Shown: positions 42,844 through 50,664 of the stretch, piece by piece | Layout of the letters: each line of letters starts with the position of its first letter | Numbering within the stretch: position 1 is the stretch's first letter | DNA from: Pseudomonas nitroreducens NBRC 12694 | GTDB taxonomy: Bacteria > Pseudomonadota > Gammaproteobacteria > Pseudomonadales > Pseudomonadaceae | NCBI RefSeq assembly: GCF_002091755.1 | Contig: NZ_BDAI01000003.1 | Span: forward strand, 124,001-188,000 | Reading direction: 5' to 3' | Length of the DNA stretch: 64,000 nucleotides | Position numbers and translations under genes: made by a program | Notes under the pieces: generated by a model | What the model was told of the DNA's origin: nothing | The model's input: the letters and a program-made list of their open reading frames with translations, nothing else | The model's database searches: none

Positions 42844-44456
42844 AGCCGGAAGACGGCGTGCGCGCCTACCACGAACTGAGCAGCCATCGTCCGGAGCGCT
42901 TCGCCCCCGGCCCCGGCCAGCTCGACTGGGCGACCCAGCCGGCCGCCTTCCGCCGCTACGCGGGGGCGCGCTGTGTCGAACTGCTGCACCGGCCGCAGGA
43001 AGAGTCGCCGGGGTATGACGACGCCTTCGCCGGCCCCATCGGCCAACCGGCGCCACTGAGCCTCGCCAGCGTTTCGCAGCTGCTCTACGACAGCCTGGCG
43101 ATCTCGGCGTGGAAGGAGGCCGGCGGCAACCGCTGGGCGCTGCGAGTCAATCCGTCCAGCGGCAATCTGCACCCAACCGAAGCCTATCTGCTGCTGCCCT
43201 CCGGCGCTGTGGATAACGCTGCGCTGCTGGTGCACTACAGCGCCGACGAACACGTGCTGGAGGTGCGCGCCGAGCTGCCCGCGCCGCTGGCCGAACCCTT
43301 GAACGATGCGCTGCCGGCGGGTGGTTTCCTGCTGGCGCTGGCGAGCATTCCCTGGCGCGAGGCCTGGAAGTACGGCGAGCGCGCCTACCGCTACTGCAAT
43401 CATGACCTGGGCCACGCGCTGGCCTGCCTGGGCATCGCCGCGGCGATCCAGGGTTGGGAGGTGCGCCTGTTGCGCGGTATTGCCGATTCACGGCTGGATG
43501 CGCTGATCGGTCTCGACCGTGAAGGCTTCAGCGAGCATGAGTTCGCCGACGCACTGCTATGGATCGGCCCGGCGCAGCCGGCCGAATTCCCATTGCCCGA
43601 CTCCCTGCTCAAGGGCCTTGCCGAGTTGCCGCTGGACGGCACGCCCAATCGCCTGTCCCGCGACTATCGCCACTGGCCGGAGCTGGAGCGCGTGCACCAT
43701 TTGTGCCGCGCGCCCGCGTTGCCCGCCGACCAATGGAGCGCCGCGAATGCCGATCCCGCTGTGGATAACCCCGGCCTGCCGTTGCGCCCGATCCTGCATC
43801 GTCGGCGCAGCGCGCAGTCCATGGATGGCCGCAGCGGCATTCGCGCCGAACTGCTGTATGCCTGGCTGCAGCGGTTGATGCCGGAGCGCTCGCCCGTGCC
43901 GTTCGCCTGCACCGGCGAGCCGGCGCGTGTCGACCTGCTGCTGTTCGTCCACCGCGTCCAGGGCCTGGAGCCGGGCCTGTACTGGCTGGGCCGCAGTGGT
44001 CGCGAGGCGGGAGGGTTGCGCGAGGACTACCTGTGGCAGCCGGTCGAGGAGAGCGGTGTGCCGCTGTACCGCCTGTTGTCCGGTGATGCACGCGGGCTGT
44101 CGGCGTTCCTGTCCTGTGGGCAGGACATCGCCAGCGACGGTTGCGTCGCCTTCGCCATGCTCGCCGACCTCGACACCGCGCTGACCGAGGGCGCCTGGAC
44201 TTATCCGCGCCTGTACTGGGAAGCCGGGCAGATCGGCCAACTGCTCTACCTGGAAGCCGAAGCGGCGGGCCTGTCGGGCACCGGCATCGGCTGCTATTTC
44301 GATCCGGCAGTACACCAACTGCTGGAAGGGGGTCCGGACTGCCCGGTCAGCCTCTATCATTTCACCATTGGCCGCGCGGTCTGGGATGAACGGCTCACCA
44401 GCCTTCCCGCCTATCCGTCGCCACGCCGACTCCCACTTCAGCAAGACCGCAATTGA
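42840..44456 (+). CDS. Tandem SagB-type nitroreductase-fold oxidoreductase
   Basis: A protein of 538 residues that contains two nitroreductase-like modules of the SagB/ThcOx class. Module 1 has PSSGNLHPTEAYLLLP (105-120) and ERAYRYCNHDLGHALACLG. Module 2 begins LRPILHRRRSAQSMD and has YWEAGQIGQLLYLEAEAAGL with GTGIGCYFD. Such FMN enzymes oxidise azolines to azoles in TOMM peptides, but no YcaO cyclodehydratase, SagC-like protein or short Cys/Ser-rich precursor is present here. The protein probably acts on something else. It is coupled by overlap to a GNAT gene and 13 bases before tesB. Confidence 0.85.
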   Translation: MKPEDGVRAYHELSSHRPERFAPGPGQLDWATQPAAFRRYAGARCVELLHRPQEESPGYDDAFAGPIGQPAPLSLASVSQLLYDSLAISAWKEAGGNRWALRVNPSSGNLHPTEAYLLLPSGAVDNAALLVHYSADEHVLEVRAELPAPLAEPLNDALPAGGFLLALASIPWREAWKYGERAYRYCNHDLGHALACLGIAAAIQGWEVRLLRGIADSRLDALIGLDREGFSEHEFADALLWIGPAQPAEFPLPDSLLKGLAELPLDGTPNRLSRDYRHWPELERVHHLCRAPALPADQWSAANADPAVDNPGLPLRPILHRRRSAQSMDGRSGIRAELLYAWLQRLMPERSPVPFACTGEPARVDLLLFVHRVQGLEPGLYWLGRSGREAGGLREDYLWQPVEESGVPLYRLLSGDARGLSAFLSCGQDIASDGCVAFAMLADLDTALTEGAWTYPRLYWEAGQIGQLLYLEAEAAGLSGTGIGCYFDPAVHQLLEGGPDCPVSLYHFTIGRAVWDERLTSLPAYPSPRRLPLQQDRN

Positions 44457-44469
44457 GGAAACAACGCGC

Positions 44470-45339
44470 ATGACCCAGATCCTGGACAACCTGGTGGCTC
44501 TGCTGAGCCTGGAGCAGATCGAAGAGAACCTGTTCCGCGGCACGAGCCAGGACCTCGGGTTCCGCCAGCTCTACGGCGGGCAGGTACTCGGCCAGGCGCT
44601 GTCGGCGGCCAGCCAGACCGTCGACCCGGAGCGCCACGTGCACTCGATGCACGGCTACTTCCTGCGTCCGGGCGACGCCAGCAAGCCGGTCGTCTACCAG
44701 GTCGACCGCGTGCGCGACGGCGGCACCTTCAGCACCCGCCGCGTCACCGCGATCCAGAAGGGCCAGCCGATCTTCGCCCTGAGCACCTCGTTCCAGACCG
44801 ACGAGGAAGGCTTCGAGCACCAGATCAGCATGCCCGACGTGGTCGGCCCGGAGAACCTGCCGACCGATCAGGAACTCAAGAAGCGCAGCGCCGCGCAGTT
44901 CCCCGAGCGTATCCGCGACAAGCTGCTCTACCCCAAGCCCATCGAAATCCGCCCGGTGACCGAGAACGACCCGTACGACCCGGAGGTCGGCGAGCCGATC
45001 AAGTACCTCTGGCTGCGCGCCGACGGCAAGCTGCCGGACATCCCGGCGCTGCACAAGTACATCCTCGCCTACGCCTCGGACTTCGGCTTCCTCACCACCT
45101 CGCTGCTGCCCCATGGCCGCTCGGTGTGGCAGAAGGACATGCAGGTCGCCACCATCGACCATTCCGTGTGGTTCCACCGCGACCTGCGCGCGGACGAGTG
45201 GCTGCTCTACGCCATCGACAGCCCCTGGGCCGGCAATGGCCGCGGCTTTGTGCGCGGCAGTATCTTCAACCGTGAAGGCCAACTGGTCGCTTCCTCGACC
45301 CAGGAAGGCCTGATCCGTCGCCGCGAGGACTGGGCATGA
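44470..45339 (+). CDS. tesB: Acyl-CoA thioesterase II
   Basis: Hydrolyses acyl-CoA to free acid and CoA. The double-hotdog protein has 289 residues, as in E. coli TesB (286). RQLYGGQVLGQAL near 33 and HSMHGYFLRPGD near 57 are family motifs. The catalytic Asp/Thr-Ser/Gln network is in TIDHSVWFH and LVASSTQEGLIR. ATG 44470 is preceded by GAGGAAAC at 44456-44463. The stop overlaps the HAD gene start (ATGA at 45336). Confidence 0.95.
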   Translation: MTQILDNLVALLSLEQIEENLFRGTSQDLGFRQLYGGQVLGQALSAASQTVDPERHVHSMHGYFLRPGDASKPVVYQVDRVRDGGTFSTRRVTAIQKGQPIFALSTSFQTDEEGFEHQISMPDVVGPENLPTDQELKKRSAAQFPERIRDKLLYPKPIEIRPVTENDPYDPEVGEPIKYLWLRADGKLPDIPALHKYILAYASDFGFLTTSLLPHGRSVWQKDMQVATIDHSVWFHRDLRADEWLLYAIDSPWAGNGRGFVRGSIFNREGQLVASSTQEGLIRRREDWA

Positions 45340-45947
45340 CGCTCGCCCTGCCGCTGGGAGAGATTCGCCACTGGGTGTTCGACATGGACGGCACCCTGAC
45401 CCTGGCCGTGCACGACTTCCCGGCGATCAAGCGGGCCCTGGGGATTCCCCAGGAGCACGACATCCTCACCCACCTGGCCGCGCTGCCGGAAGATGAGGCG
45501 GCGGCCAAGCACGCCTGGCTGCTGGAGCACGAGCGCGAGCTGGCGGTGGCGTCCAAAGCGGCGCCGGGCGCGGTGGATCTGGTGCGTGCGCTGCATGCTG
45601 CGGGTTACCGCCTGGGCATCCTGACGCGCAATGCCCACGAGCTGGCGTTGATCACGCTGGCGGCCATCGGTATTGGTGACTGCTTCCTGACCGAGGACGT
45701 TCTCGGTCGCGGCGAGGCCGACCCCAAGCCGAGCCCGGATGGCCTGCTGCGTCTGGCCGCGCGCTGGGACGTGGCGCCGCAGACCATGCTGATGGTCGGC
45801 GACTACCGCTTCGACCTCGACTGCGCGCGTGCGGCTGGGGCACACAGTGCGCTGGTGAATCTTGCTGAGAATCCCTGGCCCGAGCTGACCGACTGGCATG
45901 CGCAGGATTGCGCGGAGCTGGGGCGGATGGCGGGGGTGCTGGTTTAA
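45336..45947 (+). CDS. HAD-IA family phosphatase-like hydrolase
   Basis: A HAD hydrolase of 203 residues. Motif I is FDMDGTLTLAVHDF near residues 11-24, with both aspartates. Motif II is the threonine in GILTRNAHE, and motifs III-IV are KPSPDGL and VGDYRFDLDCARAAG. The cap insertion is of the small C1 alpha-helical type. Phosphoglycolate or nucleotide phosphatase-like action is possible. Translationally coupled to tesB; the coupling has no obvious biochemical explanation. Confidence 0.88.
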   Translation: MTLALPLGEIRHWVFDMDGTLTLAVHDFPAIKRALGIPQEHDILTHLAALPEDEAAAKHAWLLEHERELAVASKAAPGAVDLVRALHAAGYRLGILTRNAHELALITLAAIGIGDCFLTEDVLGRGEADPKPSPDGLLRLAARWDVAPQTMLMVGDYRFDLDCARAAGAHSALVNLAENPWPELTDWHAQDCAELGRMAGVLV

Positions 45948-45952
45948 TCCGC

Positions 45953-46035
45953 TGCTTGCGAGCGGGCTCCTGCACCGGGCCGCCGTGGATGTCTGCCCGT
46001 GCGCGATTGGGCATCGCGGATGAATCCGCTCCTAT
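45953..46035. repeat. REP elements of two types
   Basis: TGCTTGCGAGCGGGCTCCTG near 45954-45973 is a diverged GAGCGAGCTTGC REP on the minus strand. ATCGCGGATGAATCCGCTCC at 46013-46032 is the inverted form of the repeat at 22498. Confidence 0.65.
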
Positions 46036-46069
46036 GGTGGCCTGATTGGCATCGGTGCTGGGGCTCCTC

Positions 46070-46190
46070 CCCTCACCCCAGCCCTCTCCCAAAGGGAGAG
46101 GGGGCCGTTCGGCGTTGCCCGGGGGCACGGCGTTCGCCGGACGCCAGGTCAGTTCCCTCTCCCTCCGGGAGAGGGTTAGGGTGAGGGGCC
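46070..46190. repeat. GGGAGAGGG-type repeat, copy 5
   Basis: Outer arms CCCCTCACC and GGTGAGGGG, inner CCCTCTCCC hairpins, and a distinct linker with CGTTCGGCGTTGCCC and CGGACGCCAGG. It separates the HAD gene from the 3' end of btuB. Confidence 0.75.
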
Positions 46191-46205
46191 GCCAGGCCGC
46201 TTTTC

Positions 46206-48062
46206 TTACAGCTCCGGCGTCCAGGTCACCGCCAGCAGTGCGGTACGGCCTGGTTCGCGGTAGGGGCGGGCTTCGCCCATGAAGTCACTCGGGCTGGTGG
46301 GGCGCAGGTAGTCGCCCAGGGTGTAGTCGCGGTCCAGGGCGTTATCCAGCTTCAGGTCGAAGCGGACTTCGTTGCTGGCCAGCCAGCTGGTGCGCAGGTC
46401 GAGAACGCCGTAGCCGGAGAGTTCGCGGGTGTTGGCCGCGTCGTCGTAGCGCTGGCTGACCGCGCGCCAGCTGCTGCCGACGCCAAAGGCGCCGAACTGG
46501 CGATCCAGGTCCAGGCTCAGGGTGCGGCGCGCGCGGTAGGGCAGGGTGTGGCCGGTGTCGCGGTCGCGCGGGTCGATCAGGCTCAGGCCGAGAGCGGCCT
46601 GCCAGCCCAGTACTTCGCGGGCAACGCTGGCCTCGAAGCCATTGATGCGTGCCTTGTTGATGTTCTCCGGCTGGTTGCTGGTGCTGTCCCAGGCGATCAG
46701 GTCGTCGACCTCGGTGCGGTACAGCGCGGCTTCCAGGTGCGTGCCGGAAAAGTCGCCGCGCCATTGCAGCTCGTAGGTCTTCGAGGTCTCGGCCTTCAGG
46801 TCCGGGTTGCTCGCGCCGGGGTAGTAGAGGTCGCTGAAAGTCGGTGCGCGGAAGCCTTCGCCGTAGCTGGCGATCCAGGTCTGGTTGTTGCCGACCGGCA
46901 GGCTGAAGGCGGCGTTCCAGCTGTTCTGGCTGCCGTAGGCCTGGTTGTTGTCGTGGCGGATGCCCAGCTCGGTGCCGAAGTCGTCGCCCTTGAAGCTGTG
47001 CTGGGCGAAGAAGGCGCGGTTGCTGCGCTGGTCCTCGGCGAAGTCGGTGCTGCCGTCGACCTTGTCCTCGTACCAGTCGGCGCCCAGGGCCAGCTGATTG
47101 GCCTCGTCCAGTTGCAGGCGGTTGATCCAGCTCGCCGAGTGGCGGGTGGTTTCCAGCGTGCCGTTGTTCCAGCTGTCGGCCGCGCCCACGGCCTTGTTGC
47201 GGTCGAAGCTGCGGCCCAGCTCCAGGCGGCTGTTCCACATGTTGGTGATCTGGCCGTCGAGGTAGGCGCTGTAGCTGCTGACGCGGAATTCGTCGCGGGG
47301 CGAGCCCGGCTCGAAGTTGTAGGCGTCGTCGTATTCGTTTTTGCCGCGCTGGTCGTTGAGGTTCAGGCCGGCCTTCCAGTCCTCGCTGAAGCGATGGTCC
47401 AGGTTCAGGTGCACGGCCTTGTTGCGCTGGGCGTCGTGGTCGTTGTCGGCGCCGACGTTGTCGCTGGTGCGGTCCCAGCCCTGGCTTTCGTCCAGGCTGC
47501 CGCCGAGATTGTAGCGGGTCTGCTCGTCGCCGCCGGAGAGGCTCAGGCTGCGCTCGAAGGTGCCGTGGCTGCCGGCGGCCAGGCGCACTTCCGGGTGCAG
47601 GCCGGCTTCGCCGCGGCGGGTGAAGATCTGGATGACGCCGCCGATGGCGTCGGCGCCGTACAGCGCGGAACGCGGGCCACGGGTCACTTCGACGCGCTCG
47701 ATGCTGTCGATGCTCAGGTAGTCCAGGCGGGCAATGCCGCTGCTGGCCGAGGCGATGCGCTGGCCGTCCACCAGCACCAGGGTCTGCGCGGTGCTGGTGC
47801 CGCGCACGGAGTAGGAGACCACGCCACCGGAGCTACCCATCTGCACGCCGGGCACACGGGCGAGCAGGTCAGGGACGCTGCGTACCTGCAGGCGCTCGAT
47901 GTCGGCGCGGGTGAACACGCTGTTGGCCGAGGTGGCTTCGGCGCGCGGCTCGGCCTGGCGCGCGGAGGTGATCACCTGGTCGGAGAGCCGGTAGATGTCG
48001 TCGGCGGCGAAGGCCAGGCCGGGCAGCAGGCTGGTGGCCAGGGCGAGTCGGGTCAGTTTCAT
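46206..48062 (-). CDS. btuB: TonB-dependent vitamin B12 receptor
   Basis: An outer-membrane cobalamin receptor of 618 residues. The signal peptide ends at PGLAFA before ADDIYRLSDQVITSARQ, which holds the TonB-box-like segment. The plug domain carries DLLARVPGVQMGSSGGVV, LVDGQRIAS and RVEVTRGPRSALYGADAIGG; the beta-barrel ends in WTPEL. Assignment as BtuB is supported by the cobalamin riboswitch directly upstream. GAGGA before ATG 48062 is the likely ribosome-binding site. No other cobalamin transport genes are near. Confidence 0.92.
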   Translation of the reverse strand: MKLTRLALATSLLPGLAFAADDIYRLSDQVITSARQAEPRAEATSANSVFTRADIERLQVRSVPDLLARVPGVQMGSSGGVVSYSVRGTSTAQTLVLVDGQRIASASSGIARLDYLSIDSIERVEVTRGPRSALYGADAIGGVIQIFTRRGEAGLHPEVRLAAGSHGTFERSLSLSGGDEQTRYNLGGSLDESQGWDRTSDNVGADNDHDAQRNKAVHLNLDHRFSEDWKAGLNLNDQRGKNEYDDAYNFEPGSPRDEFRVSSYSAYLDGQITNMWNSRLELGRSFDRNKAVGAADSWNNGTLETTRHSASWINRLQLDEANQLALGADWYEDKVDGSTDFAEDQRSNRAFFAQHSFKGDDFGTELGIRHDNNQAYGSQNSWNAAFSLPVGNNQTWIASYGEGFRAPTFSDLYYPGASNPDLKAETSKTYELQWRGDFSGTHLEAALYRTEVDDLIAWDSTSNQPENINKARINGFEASVAREVLGWQAALGLSLIDPRDRDTGHTLPYRARRTLSLDLDRQFGAFGVGSSWRAVSQRYDDAANTRELSGYGVLDLRTSWLASNEVRFDLKLDNALDRDYTLGDYLRPTSPSDFMGEARPYREPGRTALLAVTWTPEL

Positions 48063-48165
48063 GGAGCGTCCTCAAAAGCGGGCGGATGACTTTCGAGGAG
48101 GGCGTGGCAAGGGCGGCAGGCCGCACTTGACGGTGCGGCCCTCCGCAACACCTGTCGGGGCGTGT

Positions 48166-48445
48166 CGAGGGCGGTCTCCGGGCTGCCGACGTCACATCGC
48201 CGCCTTCCCACAATCTGCAGTGGCCATGGCGATGCTACGAATCGAACCGGCCCTGATCTGCTGCACGTCGGCATAACGGCGTTGAAAGCAGAAGCGAAAT
48301 GCTCATTTGCTGTAGCAAACTCCGCTTCCACTTCTGCTTTCGCCTTGTTCTGCTCTAGCTCGCGAGATCAGGATCCGGTTCGGGAACGTGTCGGTTACCG
48401 TTGCGGGGGCAGCGCAGGTCTTTCACCTGCTTCCCGTTACCTCGA
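48166..48445 (-). promoter_or_regulatory. Cobalamin (B12) riboswitch with an extra long hairpin
   Basis: Read on the minus strand, the 5' core (48442-48387) contains GGGAAGCAGGTGAAA and GCTGCCCCCGCAACGGT, and the 3' core has GCCACTG, GGGAAGGCGGCGATGTGAC and the B12-box-like GCAGCCCGGAGACCGCC (about 48187-48170). Between them is an insert with perfectly pairing GAAAGCAGAAG / CTTCTGCTTTC arms at about 48345-48280. The element is about 280 bases, against roughly 200 typical. A hairpin CCGCAC/GTGCGG at 48121-48138 follows and may be the expression platform for btuB. Confidence 0.85.
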
Positions 48446-48452
48446 ACGAAAA

Positions 48453-48478
48453 CGGGCGCACCTTAGTAGGTGCGCCCG
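48453..48478 (-). terminator. Intrinsic terminator after dxs
   Basis: On the minus strand CGGGCGCACCT (48478-48468) pairs perfectly with AGGTGCGCCCG (48463-48453) across ACTA, followed by TTTT at 48452-48449. It lies 32 bases after the dxs stop and directly before the riboswitch core. Confidence 0.75.
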
Positions 48479-48488
48479 TGGCTGGCAA
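48460..48488 (-). promoter_or_regulatory. Candidate btuB riboswitch promoter inside the dxs terminator
   Basis: On the minus strand TTGCCA (48488-48483) and TAAGGT (48465-48460) are 17 bases apart. Transcription would start near 48453, just before the riboswitch core at 48445. The -10 box lies in the terminator loop and distal arm. Confidence 0.45.
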
Positions 48489-48509
48489 TACTCAGGACGA
48501 GGGATGTGC

Positions 48510-50420
48510 TCAGCGGTCGCCGAGGACGTGCAGGCGCGCACGTACCGCGGCTTCGATGCCGGCGGCGTCCAGACCGCACTCCGCCAGCATCTGCGCAGGC
48601 TTGGCATGCTCGACATAGTAGTCCGGCAGGCCCAGGTGCAGGATCGGCTGCTGGATATTCTCGCGGGCGAGGAATTCGCTGACGGCGGCGCCGGCGCCAC
48701 CCATCACCGAGTTCTCCTCGATGGTCACCAGCAGCTCGTGGCTGGCGGCCAGCTGGCGCACCAGTTCCTCGTCCAGCGGCTTGACGAAGCGCATGTCGGC
48801 GACCGTGGCGTCGAAGTGTTCGGCGACTTTCAGTGCCTCGGCCAGTTGCACGCCGAATACCAGGAAGGCGACCTTGCCGGCCTTGCCTTCACGGCGCACC
48901 ACGCCCTTGCCGATTTCCACCGGAGCCAGCTCGGCTTCGATGGCGGCGTTCGGGCCGGTGCCGCGCGGGTAGCGTACCGCCGCCGGGCCTTCGAAGTGAT
49001 GGCCGGTGGTGAGCAGCTTGCGCAGTTCGTTCTCGTCGCTGGGGGTCATCACCAGCATGCCGGGGATGCAGCGCAGGTAGGAGAGGTCGAAGCTGCCGGC
49101 GTGGGTCGGGCCGTCTTCGCCCACCAGGCCGGCACGGTCGATGGCGAACAGCACGTCGAGGTTCTGCACCGCGACGTCGTGGATCAGCTGGTCGTAGCCG
49201 CGCTGCAGGAAGGTGGAGTAGATCGCCACCACCGGCTTGGCGCCGTCGCAGGCCATGCCGGCCGCCAGGGTCACGGCGTGCTGTTCGGCGATGGCGACGT
49301 CGAAGTAGCGATCCGGGAACTTGTCGGCGAAGGCCACCAGGTCGGAGCCTTCCTTCATCGCCGGGGTGATGCCGACCAGGCGCGGGTCCTGGGCAGCCAT
49401 GTCGCACAGCCACTGGCCGAACACGCTGGAGTACTTCGGCCCGCCGGCCTTCTTCGGCACGGCGTGGGCGGGGGCGCCCTCGGGTTCGAGCTTGGTGATG
49501 GCGTGGTAGCCGATCGGGTCGATCTCGGCCGGGCCGAAGCCCTTGCCCTTCTTGGTCACCACGTGGAGGAACTGCGGGCCCTTGAGGTCGCGCATGTTGC
49601 GCAGGGTGGCGATCAGGGTCGGCAGGTCGTGGCCGTCGATGGGGCCGATGTAGTTCCAGCCCAGCTCCTCGAAGAGCGTGCCGGGGACCAGCATGCCCTT
49701 GGCGTATTCCTCGGTGCGGCGGGCGATCTCCCAGGCACCGGGCAGGCGCGAGAGCACCTTCTTGCTGCCTTCGCGCATGCTGCTGTAGGTGCGGCTGGAG
49801 AGGATCTTGGCCAGGTAGTTGGACAGGCCGCCGACATTGTTGGAGATCGACATGTCGTTGTCGTTGAGGATCACCAGCATATCGGCCTTCACTTCCGACG
49901 CGTGGTTGAGCGCCTCGAAGGCCATGCCGGCGGTCAGCGCGCCGTCACCGATCACCGCCACCGACTTGCGGTTGGAGCCCTGCATGCGCGCGGCGATGGC
50001 CATCCCTAAGGCGGCGCTGATGGAGGTGCTGGAGTGGCCGACGCCGAAGGTGTCGTACTCGCTCTCCGAGCGGCGCGGGAAGGCGGCCAGGCCGTCCTTC
50101 TGGCGCAGGCTGCCCATGCGCTCGCGGCGACCGGTGAGGATCTTGTGCGGGTAGGCCTGGTGGCCGACGTCCCACACCAGGCGGTCGTCCGGGGTGTCGA
50201 AGACGTAGTGCAGGGCGACCGTCAGCTCGATGACGCCCAGGCCAGCGCCGAAATGGCCGCCGGTCTGGCCGACGCTGTACAGCAGGTACTGGCGCAGTTC
50301 GTCAGCGAGGGTCAGCAGCTCCGCTTCCCCCAGCCGGCGCAGCTCGACCGGCGTGCTGGCGCGGTCGAGCAGAGGCGTGGCGGGGCGCTCGCGGGGAATC
50401 TCGTGGAACGTCGTGGGCAT
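48510..50420 (-). CDS. dxs: 1-deoxy-D-xylulose-5-phosphate synthase
   Basis: The first enzyme of the MEP isoprenoid pathway, condensing pyruvate and glyceraldehyde 3-phosphate with thiamine diphosphate. The 636 residues are of normal length. The TPP motif is GDGALTAGMAFEALNHA with NDNDMSIS, the second domain has DVAIAEQHAVTLAAGMA and the third VTIEENSVMGGAG. ATG 50420 (MPTTFHEIPRERPATPLL) matches the start I recall for PA4044. In Pseudomonas dxs normally follows xseB and ispA; here the upstream gene is a divergent dehydrogenase. Confidence 0.95.
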   Translation of the reverse strand: MPTTFHEIPRERPATPLLDRASTPVELRRLGEAELLTLADELRQYLLYSVGQTGGHFGAGLGVIELTVALHYVFDTPDDRLVWDVGHQAYPHKILTGRRERMGSLRQKDGLAAFPRRSESEYDTFGVGHSSTSISAALGMAIAARMQGSNRKSVAVIGDGALTAGMAFEALNHASEVKADMLVILNDNDMSISNNVGGLSNYLAKILSSRTYSSMREGSKKVLSRLPGAWEIARRTEEYAKGMLVPGTLFEELGWNYIGPIDGHDLPTLIATLRNMRDLKGPQFLHVVTKKGKGFGPAEIDPIGYHAITKLEPEGAPAHAVPKKAGGPKYSSVFGQWLCDMAAQDPRLVGITPAMKEGSDLVAFADKFPDRYFDVAIAEQHAVTLAAGMACDGAKPVVAIYSTFLQRGYDQLIHDVAVQNLDVLFAIDRAGLVGEDGPTHAGSFDLSYLRCIPGMLVMTPSDENELRKLLTTGHHFEGPAAVRYPRGTGPNAAIEAELAPVEIGKGVVRREGKAGKVAFLVFGVQLAEALKVAEHFDATVADMRFVKPLDEELVRQLAASHELLVTIEENSVMGGAGAAVSEFLARENIQQPILHLGLPDYYVEHAKPAQMLAECGLDAAGIEAAVRARLHVLGDR

Positions 50421-50664
50421 CAGGCTGATCGTTATGAGAGGCAAAGATGCGGAAGTTTACCCGAAGCTCCGGATTGGCCCAAGCAACGTGGGGCCAATCC
50501 TTCGGACGACCGGATGGTCGGGATTCGGCCGCCGGCTGTGCCGAAATCGTCGTCGCCCCTGCCGATTGCAGGCAAGCCAGCCCCGGCGCCAGGCGCCACT
50601 GTAGGCACGATGACCGACCGGCGGCGGTTTGCCGCAGCCTTTTGTAGCAATCGAGGAGGATGGC

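Noticed and set aside
39898..43056. A 1052-codon minus-strand open frame
   Set aside because: Only its last 307 codons are the HDAC-family gene; the rest is antisense to the MFS, GNAT and SagB-like genes, an effect of high GC3.
42840..44456. Azole-containing peptide (TOMM) biosynthesis cluster
   Set aside because: No YcaO protein, cyclodehydratase partner or precursor peptide within reach.
48162..50009. A 615-codon plus-strand frame covering dxs and the riboswitch
   Set aside because: Antisense to dxs; no motifs; it crosses the well-supported riboswitch.
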